Assembly (NCBI GenBank): GCA_017442765.1
Contig: JAFRZC010000027.1
Coordinates: forward strand, 1-35,905
Source of the DNA: Prevotella sp.
GTDB taxonomy: Bacteria > Bacteroidota > Bacteroidia > Bacteroidales > Bacteroidaceae
Direction: 5' to 3'
Length of the DNA: 35,905 bases
A program made the translations under genes and the position numbers. Below, one piece after another: positions 10,370 through 18,508 of the stretch. Below the pieces are notes generated by a model. The model did not search any database. It was not told where the DNA came from and worked only from the letters and a program-made list of their open reading frames with translations. The stretch's first letter is position 1; the number at the start of each line of letters is the position of its first letter.

Positions 10370-12373
10370 ATGGCAAGGCTACTGCTTATACTCATTACCT
10401 TTCATCTGTCATTTGTCACGTCCTCGGCTCAGTTCAAGACCGACCGTCTGATAATCACCGGGCGCAATGCACTCTACTACGAGGACTATGTGCTCTCTAT
10501 CCAGTATTTCAATCAAGCCATCAATGCCAAGCCCTATCTCTATGAGCCTTGGTTCTACCGGGGAGTAGCAAAGTTCTATCTCGACGATTTCATGGGAGCC
10601 GAGAGCGATGTCACCGAGGCCATCAAGCTCAACCCGTATATCAACAACATGTATGAGCTGCGCGGGGTGTGCCGCATTCGCCAGCAGAAATTCGCCGATG
10701 CTATCGTCGATTACAACCACACGCTAAAGCTCGACCCCTACAACCAAGGAAACTGGTATAATCGTATCCTTTGTCGTATCGAGCTGAAAGACTATGAGCA
10801 GGCACTATGCGAGCTCGACACCATGATTATGAAATGGAAGAAGTTTCCCGATGCCTATTCCCTTAAAGCTGAGATCTACCTGCAACAGAAAGACACGCTC
10901 GAGGCTGACAAATGGCTTGATAAAGCCCTTGAGCTGAATCCATATAACGGCGACGCGTGGACGGCACGCGCCATGATTGCCCTCACACGCAAGAAATGGA
11001 AAGACGCCGACTCCTACCTGAGCAAGGCCATCCACCTGAAGCCACAAACTGTGCCCAACTACGTCAACCGTGCCATAGTGCGTATCAACACCAATAACCT
11101 GCGCGGTGCCATGGCCGACTACGACATGGCCATACAGCTCGACCCTGACAATTTCCTCGCACACTATAACCGCGGACTTCTGCGCGTACAGATTGGCGAT
11201 GACAACCGCGCCATCGACGATTTCGACTTCATCATCAGCAACGAGCCTGACAACCTTATGGCCATCTACAACCGCGCCCTGCTACACGATAAGACCGGCA
11301 ATCCGCGAGCTGCCATCAGCGACTATTCAAAACTCATAGAAGCCTTCCCGAACTTTTGGGCGGGATTGGCCGCGCGTGCCCGATGCTACAGGCAGCTCGG
11401 TATGACGGCAAAAGCCGAACTCGACGAGTTTCGCATTTTCAAGGCACAGATGGACAAGCACATCGGCGTGCAGCCAAGATGGACAAAAAGTAAAATAAAA
11501 CAGCTACGCAAGCGGAGCGAAATCGACTTCAGCAAATACGACCAAATCGTTGTAGAAGACGAAGAGAAACCCGTTCACGAATTCAAATACAAGAGCGAAT
11601 ACCGCGGACGCATCCAACACCGACAGGTCGAAGACTCTTTCATGCCCATGTACGCCCTATCGCATAAGCAATACGACAACGGTGTGAAAACCTATCAAGC
11701 TTTTTCCGACGACATAGAGAGGTTCAACAGCATTTCTCCCGGTCTGCCTCCCGTCTATCTTAATTGCAATGTGGGAAACAGCCAAGCCTCTAATCATCAA
11801 AAGGCAGAGGGCGAATCTGGGATGATACTTGCTCAAATCGACTCGCTCACACGGCAAATAGAATCCGCCGCTCCCGCCAAGCTCCCCCCGTTGCTCATCA
11901 GGAGAGCCGTCAGCTATACTGCCGTCTATGACCTTGATGCCGCCATCGACGATCTTGTCATCTGCCAACAGCTCGACACCATCTCTGTGTTGCCTGTATG
12001 GCAGAAGGCTGTCTGTGAGGCCATACTCGCTACGACAGCCTCGCTTGCAGAAATCAAAAGTGAGAACAGCAGAAGTGAGTTACAGAAAGCATACGAGGAT
12101 ACCAATCAGGCCATTAGCAAATCGCCTGCCAATCCCTATCTCTACTACAACAGGGGCAACATCTATGCCCTTCAGGAGAACTATACACAAGCCATCTACG
12201 ATTACACCAAAGCCATTGAGCTGAATCCTTCCATACCCGAGGCCTATTACAATCGTGGTCTCGCCCGCTTACGTGCCAACAACCGCAAAGAAGCCATTGA
12301 GGATCTGAGTACCGCAGGAGAGCTTGGGCTTTACAAGGCATACGCCATCATCAAACAATATGGAAAAAAATAA
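10370..12373 (+). CDS. Large secreted or periplasmic TPR protein
   Basis: A 667-residue tetratricopeptide-repeat protein, probably exported: MARLLLILITFHLSFVTSSAQF is a plausible signal peptide. About nine TPR units run from residue 30 to 345 (for example YRGVAKFYLDDFMGAESDVT, YNRGLLRVQIGDDNRAIDDF). A roughly 200-residue non-repeat segment follows, with a basic/acidic patch (RWTKSKIKQLRKRSEIDF). Two further canonical TPRs close the protein (YYNRGNIYALQENYTQAIYD, YYNRGLARLRANNRKEAIED). I start at the ATG at 10370 rather than 10337 because the latter lies inside def and would bury the signal peptide. Partners are unknown; it probably acts as a scaffold at the envelope. Confidence 0.85.
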   Translation: MARLLLILITFHLSFVTSSAQFKTDRLIITGRNALYYEDYVLSIQYFNQAINAKPYLYEPWFYRGVAKFYLDDFMGAESDVTEAIKLNPYINNMYELRGVCRIRQQKFADAIVDYNHTLKLDPYNQGNWYNRILCRIELKDYEQALCELDTMIMKWKKFPDAYSLKAEIYLQQKDTLEADKWLDKALELNPYNGDAWTARAMIALTRKKWKDADSYLSKAIHLKPQTVPNYVNRAIVRINTNNLRGAMADYDMAIQLDPDNFLAHYNRGLLRVQIGDDNRAIDDFDFIISNEPDNLMAIYNRALLHDKTGNPRAAISDYSKLIEAFPNFWAGLAARARCYRQLGMTAKAELDEFRIFKAQMDKHIGVQPRWTKSKIKQLRKRSEIDFSKYDQIVVEDEEKPVHEFKYKSEYRGRIQHRQVEDSFMPMYALSHKQYDNGVKTYQAFSDDIERFNSISPGLPPVYLNCNVGNSQASNHQKAEGESGMILAQIDSLTRQIESAAPAKLPPLLIRRAVSYTAVYDLDAAIDDLVICQQLDTISVLPVWQKAVCEAILATTASLAEIKSENSRSELQKAYEDTNQAISKSPANPYLYYNRGNIYALQENYTQAIYDYTKAIELNPSIPEAYYNRGLARLRANNRKEAIEDLSTAGELGLYKAYAIIKQYGKK

Positions 12374-12462
12374 ATTCCGTTTTAGTGGAATCAGACGTTT
12401 GAATTGTCTTATAATCGTAAATGAGGTAATTAATTAGTTTTTGTTGATTAAGTGAGTATGGG

Positions 12463-12489
12463 CCTTGGATGTAGTGATTACATTCAAGG
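12463..12489. terminator. Inverted repeat between convergent genes, possible terminator
   Basis: The arms CCTTGGATGTA and TACATTCAAGG form an 11-bp stem with one G-T pair and a 5-base loop. It lies between the TPR gene end (12373) and the convergent thioredoxin-like gene end (12501). On the plus strand a pyrimidine-rich run (TCTTTCCTTTCTT) follows; on the minus strand there is no T-tract, so it fits best as terminator of the plus-strand operon. Confidence 0.5.
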
Positions 12490-12500
12490 TCTTTCCTTTC

Positions 12501-13034
12501 TTACTTTTCGAATTGCTTGGCGATGAAGGCATCGAGCTCAGCTCCTCGCAGACCGCGAGCAAGAATGGTGCCGTCACGAGCGACAACGATGGTATGGGGA
12601 ATGGCCGAGACACCATATTGCCGGGCGACTGCATCATCCCATCCGCGCAACTCCGACACTTGCGGCCACGCGAAGCCAAGCTGGCTGACAGCCGCCTTCC
12701 AGTCGTCATATTCCTCGTCCAAGGATATTCCGATAATGCCCAGCCCTTTCTCCTTGTACGAATGATAGATATTGATCAGGTTGGGAGCCTCCTGTCGGCA
12801 AGGGCCACACCACGATGCCCAAAAGTCGATGACGGTGACATCGTTTCTGCCAATCTCCTCCATCAGCGAGAAAGCGTTGCGGTCGAGGTCGGGAACTTGT
12901 ATGTCGGAAAATTTCTCCGCCGGCACCGCCTCCATGGCCGCCGGTTGCGGCAAGCCGGACGTTGGCAACTTCTCACGGCACGATGAGCAGGCTGCCATCA
13001 GCACGAACAATAGGAAAAAATGAATCTTTCTCAT
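12501..13034 (-). CDS. Thioredoxin-like (TlpA/ResA family) lipoprotein
   Basis: Envelope thiol-disulfide oxidoreductase, 177 residues. The start at 13034 is chosen because MRKIHFFLLFVLMAACSSC is a lipoprotein-type signal; the frame is open further into prs but that extension is not protein-like. The thioredoxin fold includes the redox motif IDFWASWCGPCRQEAPNL, a GLGIIGISLDEEYDDW segment and the cis-Pro strand YGVSAIPHTIVVARDG. The AhpC/TSA-like TlpA group acts in cytochrome maturation or periplasmic thiol reduction; which applies here is not visible. The ATG is two bases after the prs stop. Confidence 0.88.
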   Translation of the reverse strand: MRKIHFFLLFVLMAACSSCREKLPTSGLPQPAAMEAVPAEKFSDIQVPDLDRNAFSLMEEIGRNDVTVIDFWASWCGPCRQEAPNLINIYHSYKEKGLGIIGISLDEEYDDWKAAVSQLGFAWPQVSELRGWDDAVARQYGVSAIPHTIVVARDGTILARGLRGAELDAFIAKQFEK

Positions 13035-13036
13035 TT

Positions 13037-13975
13037 TTAGATAAGATATTGCGAGCTGATGCTCTGGTTGCCTATTACACGACGAATGGTCTCGGCAAAC
13101 ATGTCGGCCACGGAGAGCTGCTTCACCTTTGCACAACGCTGAGAATAGGGGATGGAATCGGTGAAGACAATTTCCTCAAGAGCCGACGCCTGCACGCGCT
13201 CGGAGGCAGGGCCACTCATGACGCAATGCGACGCACAGGCGCGGACGCTCTTGGCTCCGGCAGCCTTCATAATGTCGGCGGCCTTGGTGATGGTGCCTGC
13301 CGTATCGACCATGTCGTCGATAATCACGACATTCTTGCCGTTGACGTCACCGATAATCTGCATGCTCTCAATGACATTCGCACGGGCGCGGGTTTTGTTG
13401 CACAGCACGAGCGGACAACCGAGATACTTGGCGTATGCATTGGCGCGTTTCGAGCCGCCCACGTCGGGCGAGGCGATGACCAGGTCTTCAAGATGCTGGC
13501 TTTGCAAATAAGGCAGGATCACGCCCGAGGCGTAGAGGTGGTCAACGGGTACATCGAAGAAACCCTGTATCTGGTCGGCGTGTAAGTCCATTGTGATGAC
13601 GCGGTTCACGCCGGCAGCACTCAGCAGGTCGGCTACCAGTTTCGCTCCGATGCTCACGCGAGGCTTGTCTTTCCTGTCCTGACGTGCCCAGCCGAAATAA
13701 GGAATAACGGCAATGATGTTGCGTGCCGATGCACGTTTGGCCGCATCGATCATGAGCAAGAGCTCCATGAGGTTGTCAGACTTTGGGAACGTGCTCTGCA
13801 CAAGAAACACGTCGCGCCCGCGGATGGACTCTTCATATGACACCGCGAACTCGCCATCGGAGAACCGCGTGACCACAAGATTCCCTAACGGACACTGTAA
13901 ACTACCGCAGATTTTCTCTGCAAGATACCTTGTGTTGGTACCAGAAAACACCAAAAAGGAGCTATATTCACTCAT
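13037..13975 (-). CDS. prs: Ribose-phosphate pyrophosphokinase (PRPP synthetase)
   Basis: Makes PRPP from ribose 5-phosphate and ATP for nucleotide, histidine and tryptophan synthesis. 312 residues, class I length. Visible motifs: LVVTRFSDGEFAVSYEESIRGRDVFLVQ near the N-terminus, PYFGWARQDRKDKPR (ATP-binding flexible region), ITMDLHADQIQGFFDVPVDHL with catalytic His, and the PRPP-binding loop VVIIDDMVDTAGTITKA. No clear promoter motif lies in the 74 bp upstream, so it may be read from the TenI-like gene's promoter. The thioredoxin-like lipoprotein gene follows directly. Confidence 0.96.
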   Translation of the reverse strand: MSEYSSFLVFSGTNTRYLAEKICGSLQCPLGNLVVTRFSDGEFAVSYEESIRGRDVFLVQSTFPKSDNLMELLLMIDAAKRASARNIIAVIPYFGWARQDRKDKPRVSIGAKLVADLLSAAGVNRVITMDLHADQIQGFFDVPVDHLYASGVILPYLQSQHLEDLVIASPDVGGSKRANAYAKYLGCPLVLCNKTRARANVIESMQIIGDVNGKNVVIIDDMVDTAGTITKAADIMKAAGAKSVRACASHCVMSGPASERVQASALEEIVFTDSIPYSQRCAKVKQLSVADMFAETIRRVIGNQSISSQYLI

Positions 13976-14049
13976 CGTTTTATATTATATATGTTGTAAT
14001 TGTATATTGTCTCTTCAACACTACACTGCTCTCCTCTCTTTGCTCTCCT

Positions 14050-14658
14050 CTATCCGACGGCTTTTCTGAGCCGTTCGAAATGGGCCATGATGTTCTTGAA
14101 GTCAGCCTCGTTGTGGATGTCAAAACGGTTCCACAGGTCGCCACAGACAACCACGCCGCCAAAGCCGAGGTCTTTCGCCAGCTTCACATTGTCGATGCAC
14201 ATCCCGCCAAGCGCATAGACATGCTTGTCTATTAGGCCGCGCCGAGACGCATCCTCAAGCTCCCCAATCGTGAAATTCGACTTCTCATCCTTGAACTCTA
14301 TGCAGTCAAAAATATTCTTCAGAAAGACGTATCTCGATTTTTTTCTCAGTTCCTTCAGCCGCCCGATGTCGCTGCACGAACAGCTGAACTTTCCCTTGTA
14401 TCCCGCAGGCAATGGCGCGTCAGGGTCGTCAAGGTGAATGCCTGCAAGATTGTATTCGCTTTTAAGATAGAAATGCTCGTGAACCGTTATCCTTTTGTCG
14501 TATTCTTCCGGTAGCAAGGATAGGAGTCGTTCTACATATAGAGGAGAAGAGTTCGGCTTGTACAAGTGCAAGTTATCCAATCCCTCCTCGAAGAGCGAAG
14601 TGATGATTTTGTCTTCTTCCACAAAGAATGTGGACTTCGTCATTACTACGAGTTTCAT
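14050..14658 (-). CDS. Thiamine-phosphate-synthase-like TIM-barrel protein (TenI/ThiE family)
   Basis: A 202-residue member of the ThiE/TenI barrel family. Start chosen at 14658 (MKLVVMTKSTFFVEEDK); an ATG at 14682 would add eight residues. LDNLHLYKP, ITVHEHFYLKSEYNLAGIHLDD, the conserved FSCSCSDIGRLKEL, and near the C-terminus VYALGGMCIDNVKLAKDLGFGGVVVCGDLW with the GGI-like and phosphate-binding segments. No other thiamine gene is in the window, and the residue set is closer to the TenI side branch, so catalysis as ThiE should not be assumed. The 3' untranslated region holds a purine-rich run shared with the recF 3' end. Confidence 0.72.
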   Translation of the reverse strand: MKLVVMTKSTFFVEEDKIITSLFEEGLDNLHLYKPNSSPLYVERLLSLLPEEYDKRITVHEHFYLKSEYNLAGIHLDDPDAPLPAGYKGKFSCSCSDIGRLKELRKKSRYVFLKNIFDCIEFKDEKSNFTIGELEDASRRGLIDKHVYALGGMCIDNVKLAKDLGFGGVVVCGDLWNRFDIHNEADFKNIMAHFERLRKAVG

Positions 14659-14748
14659 TCGTCTGGAATCTTCTTTTATCAATCGCTCACACCCCGCAAT
14701 ACCATTGCAAAAGTGATATTGCTTTCATGTAATTGCGATTTTCAAGTG

Positions 14749-14780
14749 CAAAAGTATCAATTTTCTTTGAAATATGCAAT
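14749..14780 (-). promoter_or_regulatory. Promoter of the TenI-like/prs/thioredoxin-like operon
   Basis: Minus-strand -7 element TACTTTTG (14749-14756) with a 20-bp spacer to ATTG (14777-14780), one mismatch from TTTG. Predicted start near 14745. It is back-to-back with the nspC promoter. Confidence 0.55.
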
Positions 14781-14798
14781 TATATCACGCATAAAAGT

Positions 14799-14806
14799 TA
14801 ACTTTG
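14799..14806 (+). promoter_or_regulatory. -7 element of the nspC promoter
   Basis: TAACTTTG, an exact consensus match 38 bases before the nspC ATG. There is no clear -33 element at the expected position, which falls on the -33 region of the divergent promoter at 14775-14780. Confidence 0.5.
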
Positions 14807-14844
14807 CAAGCGAAAAAAATTTTAATAACGTTTTTTTAGTGAAA

Positions 14845-16011
14845 ATGAAAACCGATATAGAAACCTTCGCGGAAATAGACCATCCCATGTACATTGTGGA
14901 GGAAAGCCGCCTGCGCCGCAACCTGGAGCAGATCAGCATGGTGGGAAGAGAGGCCGGAGTGGAAATCATACTCGCCTTCAAGGCATTCGCGCTATGGAAG
15001 ACCTTTCCCATTTTCCGGGAGTACATCGGAGCCACAACGGCCAGCTCGCTCTTTGAGGCACGCATGGCCAAAGAGAAATTCGGAAGTCCGGCACACACCT
15101 ACTCACCCGCCTATACCGACGACGAGATCAGACCGATTGCCGCGTGCTCCTCACACCTGACTTTCAACTCACTCACACAATACACGCGCCATCGGCAGCA
15201 AGCCAAGGCATCAAACCCTCGGGTGAGTCTCGGATTGCGAATAAACCCCGAGTACTCCGAAATAGAGACCCTCCTCTACAACCCCTGCGCCCCGGGAACC
15301 CGCTTCGGCATTACCGCCGATAAACTCCCCGCCACACTGCCAGAAGACATCGACGGCTTTCATTGCCATTGCCATTGCGAGAGCGGAGCCGACACGTTTG
15401 AGCGCACGCTCGCCCATATTGAGGAGAAGTTTGGACGCTGGCTCCCATCGCTCAAATGGATGAACTTTGGCGGCGGGCATCTCATGACGCGGAAAGACTA
15501 CGACCGCCCACACCTTATTAATATATTAAAAGGCTTCCGGAGGCGGTATCCCAACCTGAAAGTCGTCCTTGAGCCCGGAAGCGCATTTGCCTGGCAGACA
15601 GGGCCGTTAGTCGCGCAGGTCGTCGATGTTGTCGAAGACCACGGCATCTGCACCGCCATACTCAACGTCAGCTTCACCTGCCACATGCCCGACTGTCTCG
15701 AGATGCCATATTGGCCTGAGGTAAGAGGCGCAAAGACCATACAGAATCCGCCCACGCCGGCACTCCCCCACCTCTACCGTCTCGGAGGCAACAGCTGTCT
15801 TTCGGGCGACTATATGGGCTGCTGGCAGTTCGACCACGAGCTGCGCGTCGGCGAGAACATCATCTTCGAGGACATGATACACTACACCACCGTCAAGACC
15901 AACATGTTCAACGGCATTGCCCACCCCGCCATAGCCCTCGTCCACGACGACGGCCAGCTCGAAATGCTCCGCCACTACACCTTCGACGACTACCTCAGCC
16001 GAATGGACTGA
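14845..16011 (+). CDS. nspC: Carboxynorspermidine decarboxylase
   Basis: PLP-dependent decarboxylase of the alanine-racemase-fold (group IV) family that forms norspermidine/spermidine from the carboxy precursors; 388 residues. The PLP lysine lies in EIILAFKAFALWKTFP. TTASSLFEARMAKEKFG, the GFHCHCHCESGADTF segment with repeated His/Cys, a glycine-rich phosphate site KWMNFGGGHLM and VLEPGSAFAWQTG are also seen. Near the end NSCLSGDYMGCWQF carries the Cys/Asp that completes the active site across the dimer. Start at 14845 is chosen over upstream in-frame codons because the consensus -7 element is at 14799. The partner dehydrogenase is not adjacent. Confidence 0.9.
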   Translation: MKTDIETFAEIDHPMYIVEESRLRRNLEQISMVGREAGVEIILAFKAFALWKTFPIFREYIGATTASSLFEARMAKEKFGSPAHTYSPAYTDDEIRPIAACSSHLTFNSLTQYTRHRQQAKASNPRVSLGLRINPEYSEIETLLYNPCAPGTRFGITADKLPATLPEDIDGFHCHCHCESGADTFERTLAHIEEKFGRWLPSLKWMNFGGGHLMTRKDYDRPHLINILKGFRRRYPNLKVVLEPGSAFAWQTGPLVAQVVDVVEDHGICTAILNVSFTCHMPDCLEMPYWPEVRGAKTIQNPPTPALPHLYRLGGNSCLSGDYMGCWQFDHELRVGENIIFEDMIHYTTVKTNMFNGIAHPAIALVHDDGQLEMLRHYTFDDYLSRMD

Positions 16012-16026
16012 AGTTAACAAATAAGG

Positions 16027-16114
16027 TTTTTGCTTGTAAGCGCATGGCCTTTTGCTTACAAGCGCATAGTCTTTTGCTTATAAGCGCAAGGCCTTTTGCT
16101 TGTAAGCAAAAACT
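16027..16114. repeat. 22-bp tandem array of GCTT-RY-AAGC palindromes (array 1, four units)
   Basis: Four consecutive 22-bp units start at 16027, 16049, 16071 and 16093. The cores are GCTTGTAAGC, GCTTACAAGC, GCTTATAAGC and GCTTGTAAGC, centred at 16036.5, 16058.5, 16080.5 and 16102.5. The third is a perfect palindrome, and the second is the exact reverse complement of the first. The fourth extends into an 18-bp inverted repeat (TTTTGCTTGTAAGCAAAA). The rest of the 16012-16308 spacer has one further weak hairpin, CTGCCG/CGGCAG (16113-16140). No gene is supported there. Confidence 0.9.
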
Positions 16115-16308
16115 GCCGGAGCATAGCATCTGCACGGCAGAACCTCAGCTACAGTACTGCAGAGCCTTGGCTTTTGTACCGCAACACATTACCCTATCTG
16201 CCGATGCGAAATCAACCATGGGGAAAGTCGAAGACAAGGAGCCGACGCATCCAAGCATCGGAATAATCGTTTTTGGCACAGTATTTGCCCATGATACTAT
16301 AAAAAGCT

Positions 16309-16938
16309 ATGGAATTTATACATCTTTTGCTTTTCACGGGTGCTGTCGCTTTTGCCATTTACCTGCATCAGCGGGAAAAAAGCGGAACAACACCTGAGCC
16401 AGAACACCTTACTGACAACCAAAACTCAACGCAAATGAATATAGAAACCGAAAACCCCAAGGCCGGACAAGCTGACACCAGCCAGAACAGCCAGAACAGA
16501 AATTTTCACACGAAGGACTTCCTGCTTGAGACACTGACACGGATGAACATCGCCTACGAGATAGACAGCAACGACAACGACTACGTCAGTTTCTCGTGGC
16601 AGGGCGGACACTTCTGTGTAGATGCGTCAAACGACTGTCCGTTCATCGTAATCTGGTTTTTCCAATGGGACGAGTGGGAACTCTACGACATCGACACGCT
16701 CGCGCGGGTGAAACGCGTCATCAACGAGACCAACATCCAGTCGGCCCCAACGATAGTGTACTCCGTCAACGAGGCCGCAAGCACCTTCTCCGTGCACAGC
16801 AAGATACACGCGCTGTTCATCCCAGAGATACCCTACCCCGAGACTTACCTGCAAACGCTCCTCGGCGATTTCTTCAGGGTATGCCGCCACATGGAAACCG
16901 AGCTTGACAAATTAAAGAATCAGGAGGAAAGCCGATAG
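16309..16938 (+). CDS. Membrane-anchored YbjN-like (secretion-chaperone-fold) protein
   Basis: Protein of 209 residues, family assignment tentative. An N-terminal membrane helix (FIHLLLFTGAVAFAIYL) is followed by a polar Gln/Asn/Glu-rich linker to about residue 68. The C-terminal domain (FLLETLTRMNIAYEIDSNDNDYVSFSWQG... to TYLQTLLGDFF) has the pattern of YbjN/type III chaperone-like domains: helix, short strands, then two helices. No catalytic residues are evident. The upstream spacer contains array 1. It converges with the DUF721 gene across 56 bp without a clear terminator. Confidence 0.6.
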   Translation: MEFIHLLLFTGAVAFAIYLHQREKSGTTPEPEHLTDNQNSTQMNIETENPKAGQADTSQNSQNRNFHTKDFLLETLTRMNIAYEIDSNDNDYVSFSWQGGHFCVDASNDCPFIVIWFFQWDEWELYDIDTLARVKRVINETNIQSAPTIVYSVNEAASTFSVHSKIHALFIPEIPYPETYLQTLLGDFFRVCRHMETELDKLKNQEESR

Positions 16939-16994
16939 CACCTGCCGCCGGATACGAGGCGACACCTTATATATTATACACAATCGACTTTATC

Positions 16995-17285
16995 CTAATA
17001 GATTCTGATGTCGCTGATGACGAATGTGCCGACACTTTGATTGAGTCGGCTAACGAGCTGTGAGCGCATCATGGAAAGGTCCTGACGCAAGGCGGGATTG
17101 GTAATCTTCACGTGCAGGGTCTGGTTTTTGATATAGCGCTCTGCAGTGTAGCGTTCGACGGTCGTTCCTACGACGACGGGCCACGCGTCGATGAGGCGTT
17201 TCTGCTGCAACGGGGTCTCCAAACCCTGCTGACGAAGTACTTGCTGTATGAGCGTGTCGAGACGCTCGGCCTTTTTTCTAAACAT
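16995..17285 (-). CDS. DUF721 (DciA-like) protein
   Basis: Small 96-residue protein of the DUF721 family, whose better-known members (DciA) help load the replicative helicase. Typical pattern: LDTLIQQVLRQQGLETPLQQKRLIDAWPVVVGTTVERYT, then a beta-strand segment TLHVKITNPALRQDLSMMRSQLVSRLN ending in VISDIRIY. It lacks the long extensions of some DciA proteins. Placement behind recF on the same strand is an arrangement common in Bacteroidetes and supports a replication or repair link. The 118-bp gap to recF contains a C/G palindrome. Confidence 0.8.
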   Translation of the reverse strand: MFRKKAERLDTLIQQVLRQQGLETPLQQKRLIDAWPVVVGTTVERYTAERYIKNQTLHVKITNPALRQDLSMMRSQLVSRLNQSVGTFVISDIRIY

Positions 17286-17347
17286 CTTTATTAAGAGTTA
17301 AAGAAGTTTCAGAAGTTAAGGAGTTAAGACGATAGAGCCCCCTCCCA

Positions 17348-17368
17348 ACCTCCCCCCGAAGGGGAGGT
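17348..17368 (-). repeat. C/G-rich palindrome between recF and the DUF721 gene
   Basis: Perfect 8-bp stem ACCTCCCC/GGGGAGGT around a 5-base loop. On the transcribed (minus) strand it continues into TTGGGAGGGGG. It is one of four related copies in the window (others at 223-251, 29821-29840 and 31836-31864). Confidence 0.75.
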
Positions 17369-17403
17369 GTCTATTCTCTCTCCTCTTTGCTCTCCTCTCT
17401 CCC

Positions 17404-18504
17404 CTATCCGCTGTTTACACTTCCTTCCTTAACGGTGAAGAGACGATGGTCTGTAGCACACTGAGCCAGTATGCTGTCAAGATGCTGGCGGTTGGTGTCG
17501 GTGATGAAGATTTGTCCGAACTGTTGTGTGGCCACAAGCCTTACGATTTGTTCCACACGCCGCGCGTCGAGCTTGTCGAAGATGTCGTCGAGCAGAAGGA
17601 GCGGCTTGGTCGAGAGTGCCTTGCTCAGCAGCTCGTATTGAGCCAGCCGCAGGGCAAGGACATAGGTCTTGGTCTGTCCCTGGCTTCCCTCATGCCGGAT
17701 GGGATAACCGTCGAGCCGCATGTCAAGATCGTCGCGATGGATACCGTGGAGGGAATAGCCCACGGCACGGTCTTTGGCTCGGTCGCGCCGGATGATGTCA
17801 AGCAACGGCCCGCGCTGACAGTGGGAGGTATAGGTGAGCGAAACTTGTTCGGCGACCGATGCTATCTGCTGATAGGTTTTCAGAAAGACGGGGTTGAGCT
17901 GGCTGACAAACTCCTCGCGGCAGGCAAAGACTTGCTGGCCGTGGCGGGCCATCTCCGTCTCCCATATCTCAAGAAGCTGCGTGTCGGGCTCCTCATCTTG
18001 CCGCAGCAGGGCATTGCGCTGTTGAAGGGCTTTGTTATAGGCTATGAGATGTTCAATATAGGGGGAATTGTACTGGGCAATAACCACATCCATGAAACGC
18101 CGTCGCTCCTCGCTTCCTCCAGTAATAAGCGTATGGTCGGTTGGCGTGATGAAGACGAGAGGAATAAGCCCGATGTGCTGGGCCAGTCGCTGATAGGCTT
18201 TCTGGTTGCGCTTAAAGACTTTTCTCTGACCACGTTTCATGCCGCAGTATATCTGCTCAACCTGCGCGTCATCGTCGGAACTGTAATAACCTTCAAGCAC
18301 AAAAAAGTCCTGACCATGCATGAGCACTTGCGCGTCTATCGGGTTGAACGCGCTGCGACAGAACGAGAGATAATAGACCGCATCGAGCAGATTGGTCTTT
18401 CCCATGCCGTTGCCCCCGATAAAACAGTTCAGCTTCGGCGAGAGCTCAAGTGTCACTTCGCGCAAGTTGCGATAGTTCAGTGCTGATAACTTTTGAAGTT
18501 TCAT
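17404..18504 (-). CDS. recF: DNA replication and repair protein RecF
   Basis: SMC-like ATPase that directs RecA loading at single-strand gaps. 366 residues. N-terminus LSALNYRNLREVTLELSPKLNCFIG then Walker A GGNGMGKTNLLDAVYYL (residues 30-46). LVFITPTDHTLITGGSEERRRFMD is a conserved RecF block, the ABC signature is HEGSQGQTKTYVLALRLAQYE and Walker B is KPLLLLDDIFDKLDARRVEQIV. The family N-terminus fixes the start at 18504. The best promoter would place the transcript start at essentially this ATG. The gene is divergent from the TPR/ribH pair. Confidence 0.96.
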   Translation of the reverse strand: MKLQKLSALNYRNLREVTLELSPKLNCFIGGNGMGKTNLLDAVYYLSFCRSAFNPIDAQVLMHGQDFFVLEGYYSSDDDAQVEQIYCGMKRGQRKVFKRNQKAYQRLAQHIGLIPLVFITPTDHTLITGGSEERRRFMDVVIAQYNSPYIEHLIAYNKALQQRNALLRQDEEPDTQLLEIWETEMARHGQQVFACREEFVSQLNPVFLKTYQQIASVAEQVSLTYTSHCQRGPLLDIIRRDRAKDRAVGYSLHGIHRDDLDMRLDGYPIRHEGSQGQTKTYVLALRLAQYELLSKALSTKPLLLLDDIFDKLDARRVEQIVRLVATQQFGQIFITDTNRQHLDSILAQCATDHRLFTVKEGSVNSG

Positions 18505-18508
18505 TGGG

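Noticed and set aside
16027..16114. Plasmid-type replication iterons
   Set aside because: A 22-bp period fits iterons, but there is no Rep gene or DnaA-box cluster and the setting is chromosomal housekeeping genes. Not excluded, only unsupported.
16044..16397. Plus-strand open frame of 117 codons across array 1
   Set aside because: Its N-terminal third is just translated 22-bp repeats, and the rest overlaps the better-supported gene at 16309 in another frame.
17446..18486. 346-codon plus-strand open frame opposite recF
   Set aside because: It is antisense to a fully conserved RecF and has no family-like motif.
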